A stretch of 64,000 bases of DNA from Pseudomonas sp. Irchel 3E20. GTDB lineage: Bacteria; Pseudomonadota; Gammaproteobacteria; Pseudomonadales; Pseudomonadaceae. Below are positions 40,802 to 49,918 of the stretch, piece after piece (positions within the stretch are counted from its first letter, which is position 1; each line of letters starts with the position of its first letter). The translations under genes were made by a program, and so were the position numbers. The DNA is taken from the NCBI RefSeq assembly GCF_900187645.1, contig NZ_FYEE01000011.1, forward strand, positions 124,001-188,000, written 5' to 3'. A model generated the notes under the pieces. The model was not told where the DNA came from. It searched no databases and saw only the letters and a list, made by a program, of their open reading frames with translations.

Positions 40802-42133
40802 ATGAAGAAGGCAAAGCTTAGCCTCGCCTGGCAGATCCTCATCGGTCTGGTCCTGGGGATTGCAATTGGTGCGTTGCTCAACCATTTCAGTGCCGAGAAA
40901 GCCTGGTGGATCACCAACGTCTTGCAACCTGCGGGCGATATCTTTATCCGCCTGATTAAGATGATCGTGATTCCCATCGTGATCTCGTCGCTGATCGTCG
41001 GCATTGCCGGGGTCGGGGACGCCAAGAAGCTGGGGCGCATCGGCCTCAAGACCATCATCTACTTCGAGATCGTCACCACCATCGCCATTTTGGTGGGCCT
41101 GGTGTTGGCCAACGTGTTCCACCCAGGCACCGGCATCGACATGAGCACCCTGGGTACGGTGGATATCTCCAAGTACCAGGCCACCGCGGCCGAGGTGCAG
41201 CATGAACACGCGTTCATCCAAACCATCCTCAACCTGATCCCATCGAACATCTTTGCCGCTATGGCCCGTGGCGAAATGCTGCCGATCATCTTCTTCTCGG
41301 TACTGTTCGGCCTCGGTCTGTCGAGCCTGCAAGCCGACCTGCGCGACCCGCTGGTGAAGATGTTCCAGGGCGTCTCGGAAAGCATGTTCAAAGTCACCCA
41401 CATGATTATGAATTACGCCCCGATCGGCGTTTTTGCCCTGATCGCGGTGACGGTCGCCAACTTCGGTTTCGCCTCGCTGCTGCCATTGGCCAAGCTGGTG
41501 GTTCTGGTCTACGCGGCCATTCTGTTCTTCGCCTTCGTGGTGCTGGGCCTGATCGCACGCCTGTTCGGCTTCTCGGTCGTCAAGCTGATGCGCATCTTCA
41601 AGGATGAGCTGGTGCTGGCCTACTCCACCGCCAGTTCCGAAACCGTGCTGCCGCGTGTGATCGAGAAGATGGAAGCCTACGGCGCGCCGAAAGCCATTTG
41701 CAGCTTCGTGGTGCCGACCGGTTATTCCTTCAACCTCGACGGTTCGACCCTGTACCAGAGCATCGCGGCGATCTTCATTGCCCAGCTCTACGGCATCGAC
41801 CTGTCCATCAGCCAGCAACTGTTGCTGGTGCTGACCCTGATGGTCACCTCCAAAGGCATCGCCGGCGTGCCGGGTGTGTCCTTCGTGGTACTGCTGGCGA
41901 CCCTGGGCAGCGTGGGCATCCCGCTCGAAGGCCTGGCGTTCATCGCGGGTGTCGACCGCATCATGGACATGGCCCGTACCGCATTGAACGTAATCGGCAA
42001 TGCCTTGGCCGTGCTGGTCATCGCACGTTGGGAAGGCATGTACGACGACGCCAAGGGCGAGCGCTACTGGAACTCCCTGCCGCACTGGCGCAGCAAAGAG
42101 CCGCTGCCGGCGGGCGAACCCTCCAGCCACTGA
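40802..42133 (+). CDS. gltP: Glutamate/aspartate:proton symporter
   Basis: A 443-residue dicarboxylate/amino acid:cation symporter (DAACS family) with about eight helices plus two re-entrant loops. Family signatures include YSTASSETVLPRVIEKM (serine-rich hairpin), VVPTGYSFNLDGSTLYQSIAAIFIAQ and TSKGIAGVPGVSFVVLLATL. Position corresponds to gltP (PA5479) in PAO1. AAGGGTAACGAT precedes the ATG. It imports L-glutamate and L-aspartate. Confidence 0.94.
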   Translation: MKKAKLSLAWQILIGLVLGIAIGALLNHFSAEKAWWITNVLQPAGDIFIRLIKMIVIPIVISSLIVGIAGVGDAKKLGRIGLKTIIYFEIVTTIAILVGLVLANVFHPGTGIDMSTLGTVDISKYQATAAEVQHEHAFIQTILNLIPSNIFAAMARGEMLPIIFFSVLFGLGLSSLQADLRDPLVKMFQGVSESMFKVTHMIMNYAPIGVFALIAVTVANFGFASLLPLAKLVVLVYAAILFFAFVVLGLIARLFGFSVVKLMRIFKDELVLAYSTASSETVLPRVIEKMEAYGAPKAICSFVVPTGYSFNLDGSTLYQSIAAIFIAQLYGIDLSISQQLLLVLTLMVTSKGIAGVPGVSFVVLLATLGSVGIPLEGLAFIAGVDRIMDMARTALNVIGNALAVLVIARWEGMYDDAKGERYWNSLPHWRSKEPLPAGEPSSH

Positions 42134-42162
42134 GCCGCCCGCTTGCTACAACAGTTGAACCT

Positions 42163-42187
42163 CAAACCCCGGTGATTCCGGGGTTTG
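42163..42187 (+). terminator. Rho-independent terminator after gltP
   Basis: CAAACCCCGG / CCGGGGTTTG is a perfect 10-bp stem with a 5-base loop, 30 bases past the gltP stop; the T-run is short. Confidence 0.8.
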
Positions 42188-42240
42188 TCGTTTCTGCCCG
42201 CCCCGCTATCATTCGCGGCATCTTTCGGGGGACTTAACTG

Positions 42241-43470
42241 ATGCTCAACGGCCTATGGCTTGGCTTTTTCATCGTTGCAGCCGTTTCGGCCATGGCGCAG
42301 TGGCTGATCGGCGGCAACGCCGGGATCTTCGCGGCGATGGTGGAAAGCATTTTCGCCATGGCCAAGCTCTCGGTGGAGGTGATGGTGCTGCTGTTCGGCA
42401 CCCTGACCCTGTGGCTGGGCTTTCTGCGCATCGCGGAGAAGGCCGGCATCGTCGATTGGCTGGCCAAGGCCCTGGGGCCGTTGTTCCTGCGCCTGATGCC
42501 GGACGTGCCGCCCGGCCACCCGGCCATCGGCCTGATTACCCTGAACTTCGCCGCCAATGGCCTGGGCCTGGACAACGCGGCCACGCCCATCGGCCTCAAG
42601 GCCATGCGCGCCCTGCAAGAACTCAACCCCAGCCCCACCACCGCGAGCAACGCGCAGATCCTGTTCCTGGTGCTCAACGCCTCGTCCCTGACCCTGCTGC
42701 CGGTGACGATCTTCATGTACCGCGCCCAGCAAGGCGCGCCGGACCCGACCCTGGTGTTCCTGCCGATCCTTCTGGCCACCAGCGCCTCCACCCTGGTGGG
42801 CCTGCTCTCGGTGGCGGTGATGCAGCGCCTGCGCCTGTGGGACCCGGTGGTGCTGGCCTACCTGATTCCCGGCGCCTTGCTGCTGGGCGGCTTCATGGCG
42901 CTGCTGGCGACTATGTCGGCCACGGCCCTGGCGGCGTTGAGCTCGATCCTCGGCAACCTGACGTTGTTCGGCCTCATCATGCTGTTCTTGCTGGTGGGCG
43001 CGCTGCGCAAGGTCAAGGTCTACGAGGCGTTCGTCGAGGGTGCGAAGGAAGGCTTCGACGTGGCCAAGAGCCTGCTGCCGTACCTGGTGGCGATGCTCTG
43101 CGCGGTGGGCGTGCTGCGGGCGTCCGGGGCGCTGGATTTTGGCTTGGACGGCATTCGCCACCTAGTGGAATGGGCCGGTTGGGACACCCGCTTCGTCGAT
43201 GCCCTGCCGACTGCGCTGGTCAAGCCGTTCTCCGGCAGTGCGGCGCGGGCGATGTTGATTGAAACCATGCAAACCCAAGGCGTGGACAGCTTCCCGGCAT
43301 TGGTGGCAGCGGTGATTCAGGGCAGCACCGAGACGACGTTCTATGTGCTGGCGGTGTACTTCGGCGCCGTCGGCATCCAACGCGCCCGCCACGCCGTGGG
43401 CTGCGCCCTACTGGCGGAGTTCGCCGGTGTGGTGGCGGCGATTGGGGTTTGTTATTGGTTTTTTGGTTGA
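42241..43470 (+). CDS. Nucleoside-recognition (SpmA/SpmB-like) membrane protein
   Basis: A 409-residue polytopic membrane protein that joins two Gate-type halves similar to spore maturation proteins A and B. Features include LRLMPDVPPGHPAIGLITLNF and NGLGLDNAATPIGLKAM in the first half and VKPFSGSAARAMLIETM and GSTETTFYVLAVYFGAVGIQ in the second. The substrate is not known in Gram-negatives that do not sporulate. GGGGGAC before the ATG supports the start. Confidence 0.88.
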   Translation: MLNGLWLGFFIVAAVSAMAQWLIGGNAGIFAAMVESIFAMAKLSVEVMVLLFGTLTLWLGFLRIAEKAGIVDWLAKALGPLFLRLMPDVPPGHPAIGLITLNFAANGLGLDNAATPIGLKAMRALQELNPSPTTASNAQILFLVLNASSLTLLPVTIFMYRAQQGAPDPTLVFLPILLATSASTLVGLLSVAVMQRLRLWDPVVLAYLIPGALLLGGFMALLATMSATALAALSSILGNLTLFGLIMLFLLVGALRKVKVYEAFVEGAKEGFDVAKSLLPYLVAMLCAVGVLRASGALDFGLDGIRHLVEWAGWDTRFVDALPTALVKPFSGSAARAMLIETMQTQGVDSFPALVAAVIQGSTETTFYVLAVYFGAVGIQRARHAVGCALLAEFAGVVAAIGVCYWFFG

Positions 43471-43569
43471 GTCAGGCGCAGAACCACCCTCCCGCTCCCA
43501 CAGTGGATCGCTGGTGTAGTTGAGATGAGCGTTAGGCACCGCTTCCTCAGGGAGGTGGCTGCACAGGCG

Positions 43570-44208
43570 TTAGTTATTCCCAGGCTTGGGCTGCTTCTGC
43601 CCCTGCGCCACCGCCCACGCCACCACTTGCGCGGTCAGTTTGTCGCTGGCCTGGCCGAACCCGGCCACCACCGCGGGCACTTGCACGTCGCTCAACGGCT
43701 GGCGCACTTCAAAGCGGCGGCTGGCGAGGATGCGTTGGTCTTTGCCGCCCACCAGCAGCGCATCGAGGCGGATCACCACGCTCGCGGCCGTGCCCTGGTA
43801 CTCGGTCTGGAACGCCTGCAACACCCCACCCAACTCGAAATCGGCTTGCAGGTTGCTGTCGTCGATGCTCAGCAGCGGCACGCGGCCGTCGCGAGTGAAG
43901 GCGTCCAGTAGGCGGTTGCGCAGCAGCACCGGCGCCGGGTCGCTCCAGCGCGAGGCCTTGTAGCTGCTCAGCACGTCCCCTTGGGGGATGACCGCGATTT
44001 TCGTGCTGTTGAGCGCGTCGCTGGCCTGGGGCTTGGCCAGGCGCAGCGACCAGGGCTGCGCCTGAGCCTGGGCCGCCGCGCCAGCCTGGGCCGAGGGCAA
44101 GCGGTAGACGTCGGCGGGCGGCGCCTTGGGCAGGATCGAGCAAGCGCCGGTCAAGGCGAAACTGGCGAGCAGGGCCCAATGGCCGGCGATGCGGTAGGCG
44201 AGTCTCAT
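43570..44208 (-). CDS. ABC-type transport auxiliary lipoprotein (PqiC-like)
   Basis: A 212-residue outer-membrane-type lipoprotein, lipobox LTGAC, of the ABC_trans_aux family (like PqiC/YmbA). Last gene of a four-gene MCE operon, overlapping the MCE gene by four bases (ATGA). Such lipoproteins are thought to receive or pass lipids at the outer membrane. Confidence 0.87.
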   Translation of the reverse strand: MRLAYRIAGHWALLASFALTGACSILPKAPPADVYRLPSAQAGAAAQAQAQPWSLRLAKPQASDALNSTKIAVIPQGDVLSSYKASRWSDPAPVLLRNRLLDAFTRDGRVPLLSIDDSNLQADFELGGVLQAFQTEYQGTAASVVIRLDALLVGGKDQRILASRRFEVRQPLSDVQVPAVVAGFGQASDKLTAQVVAWAVAQGQKQPKPGNN

Positions 44209-45143
44209 GGGGTGAATTCCTTGTTCGTGTCGCTGCCCAGCAGGTAACCGCTGGGGTTGGCTTCCAGGCGACGGGAGATGGCGCGCAGTGAACTCAAGGT
44301 GTCGCGCAGTTCGCGCACCGCTGGCGCCAGGCCATTGAGGCCCTGCATGCCGTTGTTCAGGGAGTCCTGGTTGTCGGTCAGCAGCTTGTTGATGGTCGCG
44401 GTGCTTTGCTCCAGCGAAGCCATGGCGTGCTCGGCGCTGCCGAACATCTGCTTGCCCTGGTCATTGAGCAGGCCGTTGGCGTTGCGCATCAGCGCGGTGG
44501 TCTGCTCCAGCGCGGCGGTGGCTTGCTTGCCGATGGCGGCCAGTTGCTGCATGGCCTGGCGGATATCGTCCTTTTGCTCGGCGATGGTCCCGGTAGTCTG
44601 CTCCAGATGCGCCAGGGTGCTGCTGACGCGATCGACGTTCTCGGCCGAGAACATGCGGTTGGCGTTGTGCAGCAGCAGGTTGACGCTGCTCATCAAGTCA
44701 TTGCTGTTGTTGAGCAGGCGCGCGATGGGCGACGGCGAGGCGACGATCACGGGCAACTTGCCGCCCTTGCCGCGCAGCGTCGGGCTTTGCGGGGTGCCGC
44801 CGCTGAGCTGGATGATCGAGGTGCCGGTGATGCCGGTCAGGGCCAGTTTGGCCTGGGTGTCTTCCTTGATCGGCGTCTCGCCGCTCAGGCGGATGCGGGC
44901 CAGCACCCGGCGCGGGTCCTTGGGGTCCAGGCGCAGGGTGACCACATCGCCGACCTTGATCCCGCTGTACTGCACCGCGCTGCCCTTGGACAGGCCGCTG
45001 ACCGCCTCGTTGAAGACGATTTCGTAGTCCTTGAATTCGCTGTCCACGCTGGATTTGGTCAGCCACAGGCCGAACAGCAAGGCGCCGACCACCACCAGAA
45101 CGGTGAACAGGCCAATCAAGACGTGATGGGCTCGGGTTTCCAT
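44205..45143 (-). CDS. MCE (MlaD-like) domain protein
   Basis: A 312-residue protein with an N-terminal helix (VLIGLFTVLVVVGALLFGLWL), one MCE domain (~40-120; YEIVFNEAVSGLSKGSAVQY and GTSIIQLSGGTPQSP), then a long helical tail that could form a tunnel-like coiled bundle. It is the periplasmic substrate-binding part of the lipid transporter. ATG 45143 (METRAHHVLIG) lies two bases from the stop of the ATPase gene. Confidence 0.92.
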   Translation of the reverse strand: METRAHHVLIGLFTVLVVVGALLFGLWLTKSSVDSEFKDYEIVFNEAVSGLSKGSAVQYSGIKVGDVVTLRLDPKDPRRVLARIRLSGETPIKEDTQAKLALTGITGTSIIQLSGGTPQSPTLRGKGGKLPVIVASPSPIARLLNNSNDLMSSVNLLLHNANRMFSAENVDRVSSTLAHLEQTTGTIAEQKDDIRQAMQQLAAIGKQATAALEQTTALMRNANGLLNDQGKQMFGSAEHAMASLEQSTATINKLLTDNQDSLNNGMQGLNGLAPAVRELRDTLSSLRAISRRLEANPSGYLLGSDTNKEFTP

Positions 45144-45144
45144 G

Positions 45145-45942
45145 TCAGACCTCGTTGAGCAATGTAGCGGCTTGGTACGCCGCGCGGCCGCGAGGGCCAT
45201 GGAAGTATTCGTGAATCCAGGCGTCGTCGGTGTCGGCGACCTTGTCGATGGCATCGGCCACCAGCACTTTTTTCTGCGCCAGCACCGCCACGCGGTCGGT
45301 GATGGTGTAGAGCGTGTCCAGGTCGTGGGTAATCAGCAGCACGCTCAGGCCCAGGGCATCGCGCAGGGTCAGAATCAGTTGGTCGAACGCGGCCGCGCCG
45401 ATGGGGTCCAGGCCGGCGGTGGGTTCGTCGAGAAACAGGATGTCCGGGTCCAGGGCCAGCGCCCGGGCCAGGGCGGCGCGCTTAATCATGCCGCCGGACA
45501 GCGACGCGGGGTATTTGTCGGCGGCCGACAGCGGCAACCCAGCCAGGGCCAGTTTCACCGCCGCCAGGTGCTCGGCGTCGGCGCGGCTCAGGCCGGCGTG
45601 CTCGATCAGCGGCAGGGCGACGTTCTCGGTGACCGTCAGCGAGGAAAACAGCGCGCCCTTCTGGAACAGCACACCGAAGCGCCGTTCGAGCAACGAACGC
45701 TCGTGCTCCCCCAGGCTGGGCAGGTTTTGCCCGAACACCCGCACCGCGCCGTCGCTGGGCTGGCGCAGGCCGATGATGCTGCGCAGCAACACCGACTTGC
45801 CGCTGCCCGAGCCGCCGACCACGGCGAGGATCTCGCCCTGGTACAGGTCCAGGTCGAGGTTTTCATGCACGCTCTGCGGGCCGAAGCGGTTGCACAGGCC
45901 GCGCACTTCAATCACCGCCTCGGCGGGCTCAGGGGTACTCAC
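45145..45942 (-). CDS. ABC transporter ATP-binding protein (MlaF-like)
   Basis: A 265-residue ATPase. Walker A is GGSGSGKSVLLRS, signature LSGGMIKRAALARAL, Walker B ILFLDEPTAGLDP, the last typical of MlaF. The start is a GTG at 45942 (MSTPEPAEAVIEVRGL) that overlaps the TGA of the permease gene (GGTGAG), so translation is coupled; the longer frame upstream lies inside the permease gene. Confidence 0.92.
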   Translation of the reverse strand: MSTPEPAEAVIEVRGLCNRFGPQSVHENLDLDLYQGEILAVVGGSGSGKSVLLRSIIGLRQPSDGAVRVFGQNLPSLGEHERSLLERRFGVLFQKGALFSSLTVTENVALPLIEHAGLSRADAEHLAAVKLALAGLPLSAADKYPASLSGGMIKRAALARALALDPDILFLDEPTAGLDPIGAAAFDQLILTLRDALGLSVLLITHDLDTLYTITDRVAVLAQKKVLVADAIDKVADTDDAWIHEYFHGPRGRAAYQAATLLNEV

Positions 45943-47084
45943 CAGCCCATCTCCATAAAGAACAACGCCGCCACGGCGTCGAGCACGATCACCACGAAAA
46001 TCGACTGCACCACGCTGGAGGTGGTGTGGGCGCCCACCGACTCGGCGCTGCCGCTGACCTTGAAGCCTTCCAGGCAGCCGACGGCGGCGATGAGGAAGGC
46101 GAAGATGGGCGCTTTGACCATGCCCACCAGAAAGTGCTGCACGCCAATGTCCGCTTGCAGCAGCGAGAGGAACATGGCCGGCGAGATATCCAGCGACAGC
46201 GCGCAAACCACGGCGCCGCCGATGATCCCCGAGAGCATCGCCAAAAACGTCAGCATCGGCAGGGCCACCAGCAGGGCCAGCACCCGCGGCAGCACCAACA
46301 GCTCCATCGGGTCCAGGCCCAGGGTGCGGATCGCGTCGATCTCTTCGTTGGCCTTCATCGAGCCGATTTGCGCGGTAAAGGCACTGGCGGTGCGCCCGGC
46401 CATGAGGATGGCGGTGAGCAGCACGCCGAATTCGCGCAGAAAGGAGAACGCCACCAAATCGACGGTAAAGATGCTGGCACCGAAGCTCTTGAGCACCGTG
46501 GCGCCGAGGAAAGCCACCACCGCACCCACCAAAAAGGTCAGCAAGGCGACGATGGGCGCTGCGTCCAGGCCGGTCTGCTCGATGTGCGCCACCACCGGGG
46601 TCAGGCGCCAGCGTTTGGGGCGCAAGGCGCCGCGCACCAGGGTTTCGAGGATCAGGCCGATAAAGCCGAGCAGTTGCAGGGTGTCTTGCCAGACCGCATC
46701 CACCGCCCGGCCAATGCGGCTGAGCAACTGGATGCCGACGTTGGCCTGCGGTGCCTTGACCGGCACGCAGAAGTCGGTGAGCGCGCCATACACGGTCTTG
46801 AGCAGCGCCCGGTCGGCGGCGGGCAAGGTGCAGTCGGGGTGTTCGGTGGACTGGCCGAGGCGCTCGCTACCGAGCAATTCCACCAGGAGCGAGGCCCCGG
46901 CGGTGTCGAGGGCGCCGAGGCCGTTGAGATCGACCCGGGTGCTGGCGTCGTACTGGCCGTGCAGCGCGTCGCTCAACTGTTTGAGCGCCGTGTAGTGGGC
47001 CAGCGTCCAGTCTCCCGCCACGCGCAGTTGCGCCGGGGTGACCGTGGTATCCAGTTGGGCGCTGCCGGGCGTCGTGGGGGTCAT
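45939..47084 (-). CDS. MlaE-family permease with N-terminal STAS-like domain
   Basis: A 381-residue protein. Residues ~1-110 form a STAS-like domain (VDLNGLGALDTAGASLLVELL), followed by the MlaE permease domain with about six helices (VGAVVAFLGATVLKSFGAS, EFGVLLTAILMAGRTASAFTAQIGSMK, EIDAIRTLGLDPMELLVLPRV). In the classical Mla system the STAS protein (MlaB) is separate; here it is fused to the permease. First gene of permease-ATPase-MCE-lipoprotein. Confidence 0.93.
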   Translation of the reverse strand: MTPTTPGSAQLDTTVTPAQLRVAGDWTLAHYTALKQLSDALHGQYDASTRVDLNGLGALDTAGASLLVELLGSERLGQSTEHPDCTLPAADRALLKTVYGALTDFCVPVKAPQANVGIQLLSRIGRAVDAVWQDTLQLLGFIGLILETLVRGALRPKRWRLTPVVAHIEQTGLDAAPIVALLTFLVGAVVAFLGATVLKSFGASIFTVDLVAFSFLREFGVLLTAILMAGRTASAFTAQIGSMKANEEIDAIRTLGLDPMELLVLPRVLALLVALPMLTFLAMLSGIIGGAVVCALSLDISPAMFLSLLQADIGVQHFLVGMVKAPIFAFLIAAVGCLEGFKVSGSAESVGAHTTSSVVQSIFVVIVLDAVAALFFMEMGW

Positions 47085-47140
47085 AAGCTCCGTGCTTGTA
47101 TTTGGCTATTACGCGAGCCTACGTAATAGCACGTTACCCA

Positions 47141-48196
47141 TTACTTTGCCTGGCTCGCGGCCACGCTGCCTTGACCTGGGTCGGTCACGTTAAAGCGCAG
47201 CACGCCGATTACCTGGCCGTCTTCGGTGAGCACGCGCACCTGCCAGCGGCCCACTGGGTTGGGCGGGAAGTTCTGCTTGTGGGTCCAGGCGCGGTAACCC
47301 TCCTTGCGCCCGCCGCGGATATCCAGCGCGATGCGGTCGACCTCTTTGCCGTTGAGCTTCCACACGTGGTAGATGCGCTCGTTCAGGCCCCGGGGCGCGT
47401 TGATGGCGGTGAAGGCGTACAGGCCCGTGCCGCGCAACTGGCTGGCGCTGACCTCATCGAGGCTGTCGCCGGGGGTGCGGTCTTGCAGTTCGGTGCTGAT
47501 GGCCACTTCGGTCATCCACAGCGTCGCCGGTGGCACCCAGGAGCGCAGCAACCACCCGGCGGCGCCGATGGCCAGGGTCATGCCCAGCAGCATCACCGCG
47601 CCACGCCAATGGCGGATCGGAAAACTCGACGCCAGGCTGGGAAACGACAGCAGCATGGCGATGCCCAGGGCCAGTTTGAAACTTTGCGCGGTGGTCAGGT
47701 GCAGGATGATCGGCAGCGCCGTGAGCAGCACCGCGAACAGGGTCAGGGTGTGCAGCGCCAGAAACAGCCAGCGGCGCGGCGCCAGCCACTTGTAGTAGAG
47801 CGGGTCGATGATGGAAATCAGCGCCGCCGCGCCCAGCAGCCCGGTGAAAATCAACTGGCCGCTGTTCCAGGTGGTGGTGATGAAGAAAAACGGCAGGACG
47901 AAGAACAGGCTTTCCTGGTGGATCATCTGCGTCGCGTAACGCAACAGCGGCTGGGGGATTTCCTTGTTGAACACCTTGGTGAACAACTGGGTCAGGGTGT
48001 TTTCCAGCATCAGCCAGACCCAACTGACCAGCATGATGACGGCAATCCAGGTGGCCAGGCCTTGCTGGCGGTCCACCAGAATGAAACTGCCCACACCGGA
48101 GACAAAACCGCCAAGCGCAATCACCCCTGGATAGCGCTTCATCAATTCCAGAAGGCGCTGTACGTATAGGTTCCAGTTAGGCATTGGGCTGTTCAC
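47141..48196 (-). CDS. DUF5924/DUF2914 membrane protein
   Basis: A 351-residue protein with seven or eight hydrophobic helices in its first ~235 residues and a soluble beta-rich C-terminal domain with YHVWKLNGKEVDRIALDIRGG and RWQVRVLTEDGQVIGVLRF, the DUF2914 pattern. The fused arrangement is annotated DUF5924 plus DUF2914 in Pseudomonas. Function unknown. It lies upstream of the MCE operon on the same strand, with 56 bases between. Confidence 0.82.
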   Translation of the reverse strand: MNSPMPNWNLYVQRLLELMKRYPGVIALGGFVSGVGSFILVDRQQGLATWIAVIMLVSWVWLMLENTLTQLFTKVFNKEIPQPLLRYATQMIHQESLFFVLPFFFITTTWNSGQLIFTGLLGAAALISIIDPLYYKWLAPRRWLFLALHTLTLFAVLLTALPIILHLTTAQSFKLALGIAMLLSFPSLASSFPIRHWRGAVMLLGMTLAIGAAGWLLRSWVPPATLWMTEVAISTELQDRTPGDSLDEVSASQLRGTGLYAFTAINAPRGLNERIYHVWKLNGKEVDRIALDIRGGRKEGYRAWTHKQNFPPNPVGRWQVRVLTEDGQVIGVLRFNVTDPGQGSVAASQAK

Positions 48197-48310
48197 AGTT
48201 TGATGTAGGAAAAATCTCTAACAGAGTACCGCCGGTGGTGTGGGGTGGCGAGGTCGAAAACACCTCGCCCATGGCCCCTACCCTTCGTCGTCACTGCCAC
48301 TCAGTGCCGC

Positions 48311-48463
48311 CATCGCGAGCAGGCTCGCTCCCACAAAGGAAAAATGAAACCTCACCCGCACCCCCGTTCAACTGTGGGAGCGGGCCTTGCCCGCGATGGC
48401 GGACTGCCTGTTACTGCAGGGTTGTCTGAGCCACCGCTATCGCGGGCAGGCCCACTCCCACAG
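48311..48463. repeat. Three-REP cluster
   Basis: REP copies lie at 48311-48335 (inverted), 48373-48399 (forward) and 48437-48463 (inverted). All are of the GTGGGAGCG...CGCGAT type. The cluster and its spacers resemble those at 54784-54940. It fills most of the 295-base gap between the DUF5924 gene and the M16 peptidase gene. Confidence 0.9.
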
Positions 48464-48491
48464 GGGGGCCTTTGCCACCGGGGGTGTTTGG

Positions 48492-49874
48492 TTAGCGGGT
48501 ACGGCGCTTACGGCGCAGCCCCGCCCCCATCAAGCCGATCAGCAGCAGCCCCGAGCCCCCGCCCGCCCACATCAGGGTGTCGTCACTCATCAGCGGTTGC
48601 TCGATGCGCACATACCCCGGTTGGCTAAGCAATTGGCGCAAGACTTGGTTGGCCTGGTCCAGGCTGACCGTTTGCAGGCGCTTGGCGGGGTTGGAGAAGT
48701 GGCCGTCTTCGTAGTCGCCCAGAGCGCTCCAGTAGTAGTCGGCCAACGCACTATTGCCCTGCACCGCCCAGGCCTGGCGGGCGACGGCGGCTTGTTGCAG
48801 GCGGGCGAAGGTGGCCGGGTCGAGGCCGTTTTGCAACAAGTCGGCTTGCAGCGCCTTGAGCACTTGCCGGGCCTTGGGCACGTCATCGCGCGCGAGGTCG
48901 GCGCCCAGGCTGAGGAACACCGTGTCGCCAAACACTTCCCGCTCGCTCCACGGCCCATAGGACAAGCCGTGGGCCAGGCGCAATTGGCGGTACAGCGCCC
49001 AGCCCAGGTAGTCCTTGAGCAGGTCGAGGGTTTCGTAGGGTTGGTCGTCCAGGGCCGGCTCGGGGAACAGCCAGTGCAGCTTGGCGCCATTGCCGACCCA
49101 GCCTCGCAACAAGGTGCGCTGGGCGGCGGCGCTATGCTCGATCTGTGCCAGAGGCGGGTGCTCGCTGGGGTCTACCGGGTCCAGTTCGGCGAAGGTGCGC
49201 TCCAAGTAGGCCGGCAGCAGGCGATCGAGGTCACCGACCACGATCAGGGTCATGTTGTTGGGCGCATACCAGTGCTGGCGCACCTGCTCCAGTTGTTCGC
49301 GGCTCAGGTCGTGGACCTCGGCGCGCTCGGCGCACTTGAGGCCCAGTTCCACCGCCAGTTGATTGCTGGCCTTGTGGCCGATGTCCTGGCGGTCGAGCCA
49401 GCGCTGCAAGTGCGAGTAATGGCCGCCGTCCTCGCGCTCGACCACTTGCTTGGCGGCTGCCACCGCCGGGTCGTCGAGGCGGGTTTCGGTGAGCAGCGCC
49501 AGCAGCAGGTCGAGGACCTTGCGCTGGTTTTTCGCCGGGGCTTCGATCACGAAAGTGGTATCGGCGTTGCTGGTGTAGGCGTTCCACTCGCCGCCCAGGG
49601 CTTGCATGCGTTCTTCCAGGCCGCCTTCGCCGCTGGCGTCGATGCCGCTGAACAACAAGTGCTCCAGCAGGTGCGGCAGCTCTTTGTCGGCGCAACTGAA
49701 GTCGTCCATGCCCACGCCCACCACCAGGCGAATCGCCACGTGGCCCTTTTGCGTGCCCGGTTTAAGCAGCACTTGCAGGCCGTTGGGCAGCATGTAGCCC
49801 TCGACCTGGAAGCGGTCAAGGGCAAGGCTTGGGGTGGTGGCGAGCAACAGGCAAGCGAACAGCAGACAGCGCAT
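48492..49874 (-). CDS. M16 family zinc peptidase (pitrilysin-like), membrane-anchored
   Basis: A 460-residue exported protein with signal peptide (MRCLLFACLLLATTPSLALD). The inverted zinc motif HxxEH is present (LPHLLEHLLFSGID), with the downstream Glu region VVAAAKQVVEREDGGHY. It ends with a hydrophobic helix and a basic tail (GGGSGLLLIGLMGAGLRRKRRTR), which suggests anchoring to the inner membrane facing the periplasm. About half the length of two-domain pitrilysins, so likely a single M16 pair. Confidence 0.9.
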   Translation of the reverse strand: MRCLLFACLLLATTPSLALDRFQVEGYMLPNGLQVLLKPGTQKGHVAIRLVVGVGMDDFSCADKELPHLLEHLLFSGIDASGEGGLEERMQALGGEWNAYTSNADTTFVIEAPAKNQRKVLDLLLALLTETRLDDPAVAAAKQVVEREDGGHYSHLQRWLDRQDIGHKASNQLAVELGLKCAERAEVHDLSREQLEQVRQHWYAPNNMTLIVVGDLDRLLPAYLERTFAELDPVDPSEHPPLAQIEHSAAAQRTLLRGWVGNGAKLHWLFPEPALDDQPYETLDLLKDYLGWALYRQLRLAHGLSYGPWSEREVFGDTVFLSLGADLARDDVPKARQVLKALQADLLQNGLDPATFARLQQAAVARQAWAVQGNSALADYYWSALGDYEDGHFSNPAKRLQTVSLDQANQVLRQLLSQPGYVRIEQPLMSDDTLMWAGGGSGLLLIGLMGAGLRRKRRTR

Positions 49875-49918
49875 GAAAGGGTTCCTGGCGGCTACATAAG
49901 CGGCTACAGCCTAGACGA

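Noticed and set aside
48311..48463. CRISPR array
   Set aside because: Repeats are inverted pairs with unequal spacers and match REP sequences; no direct-repeat array or cas genes are present.
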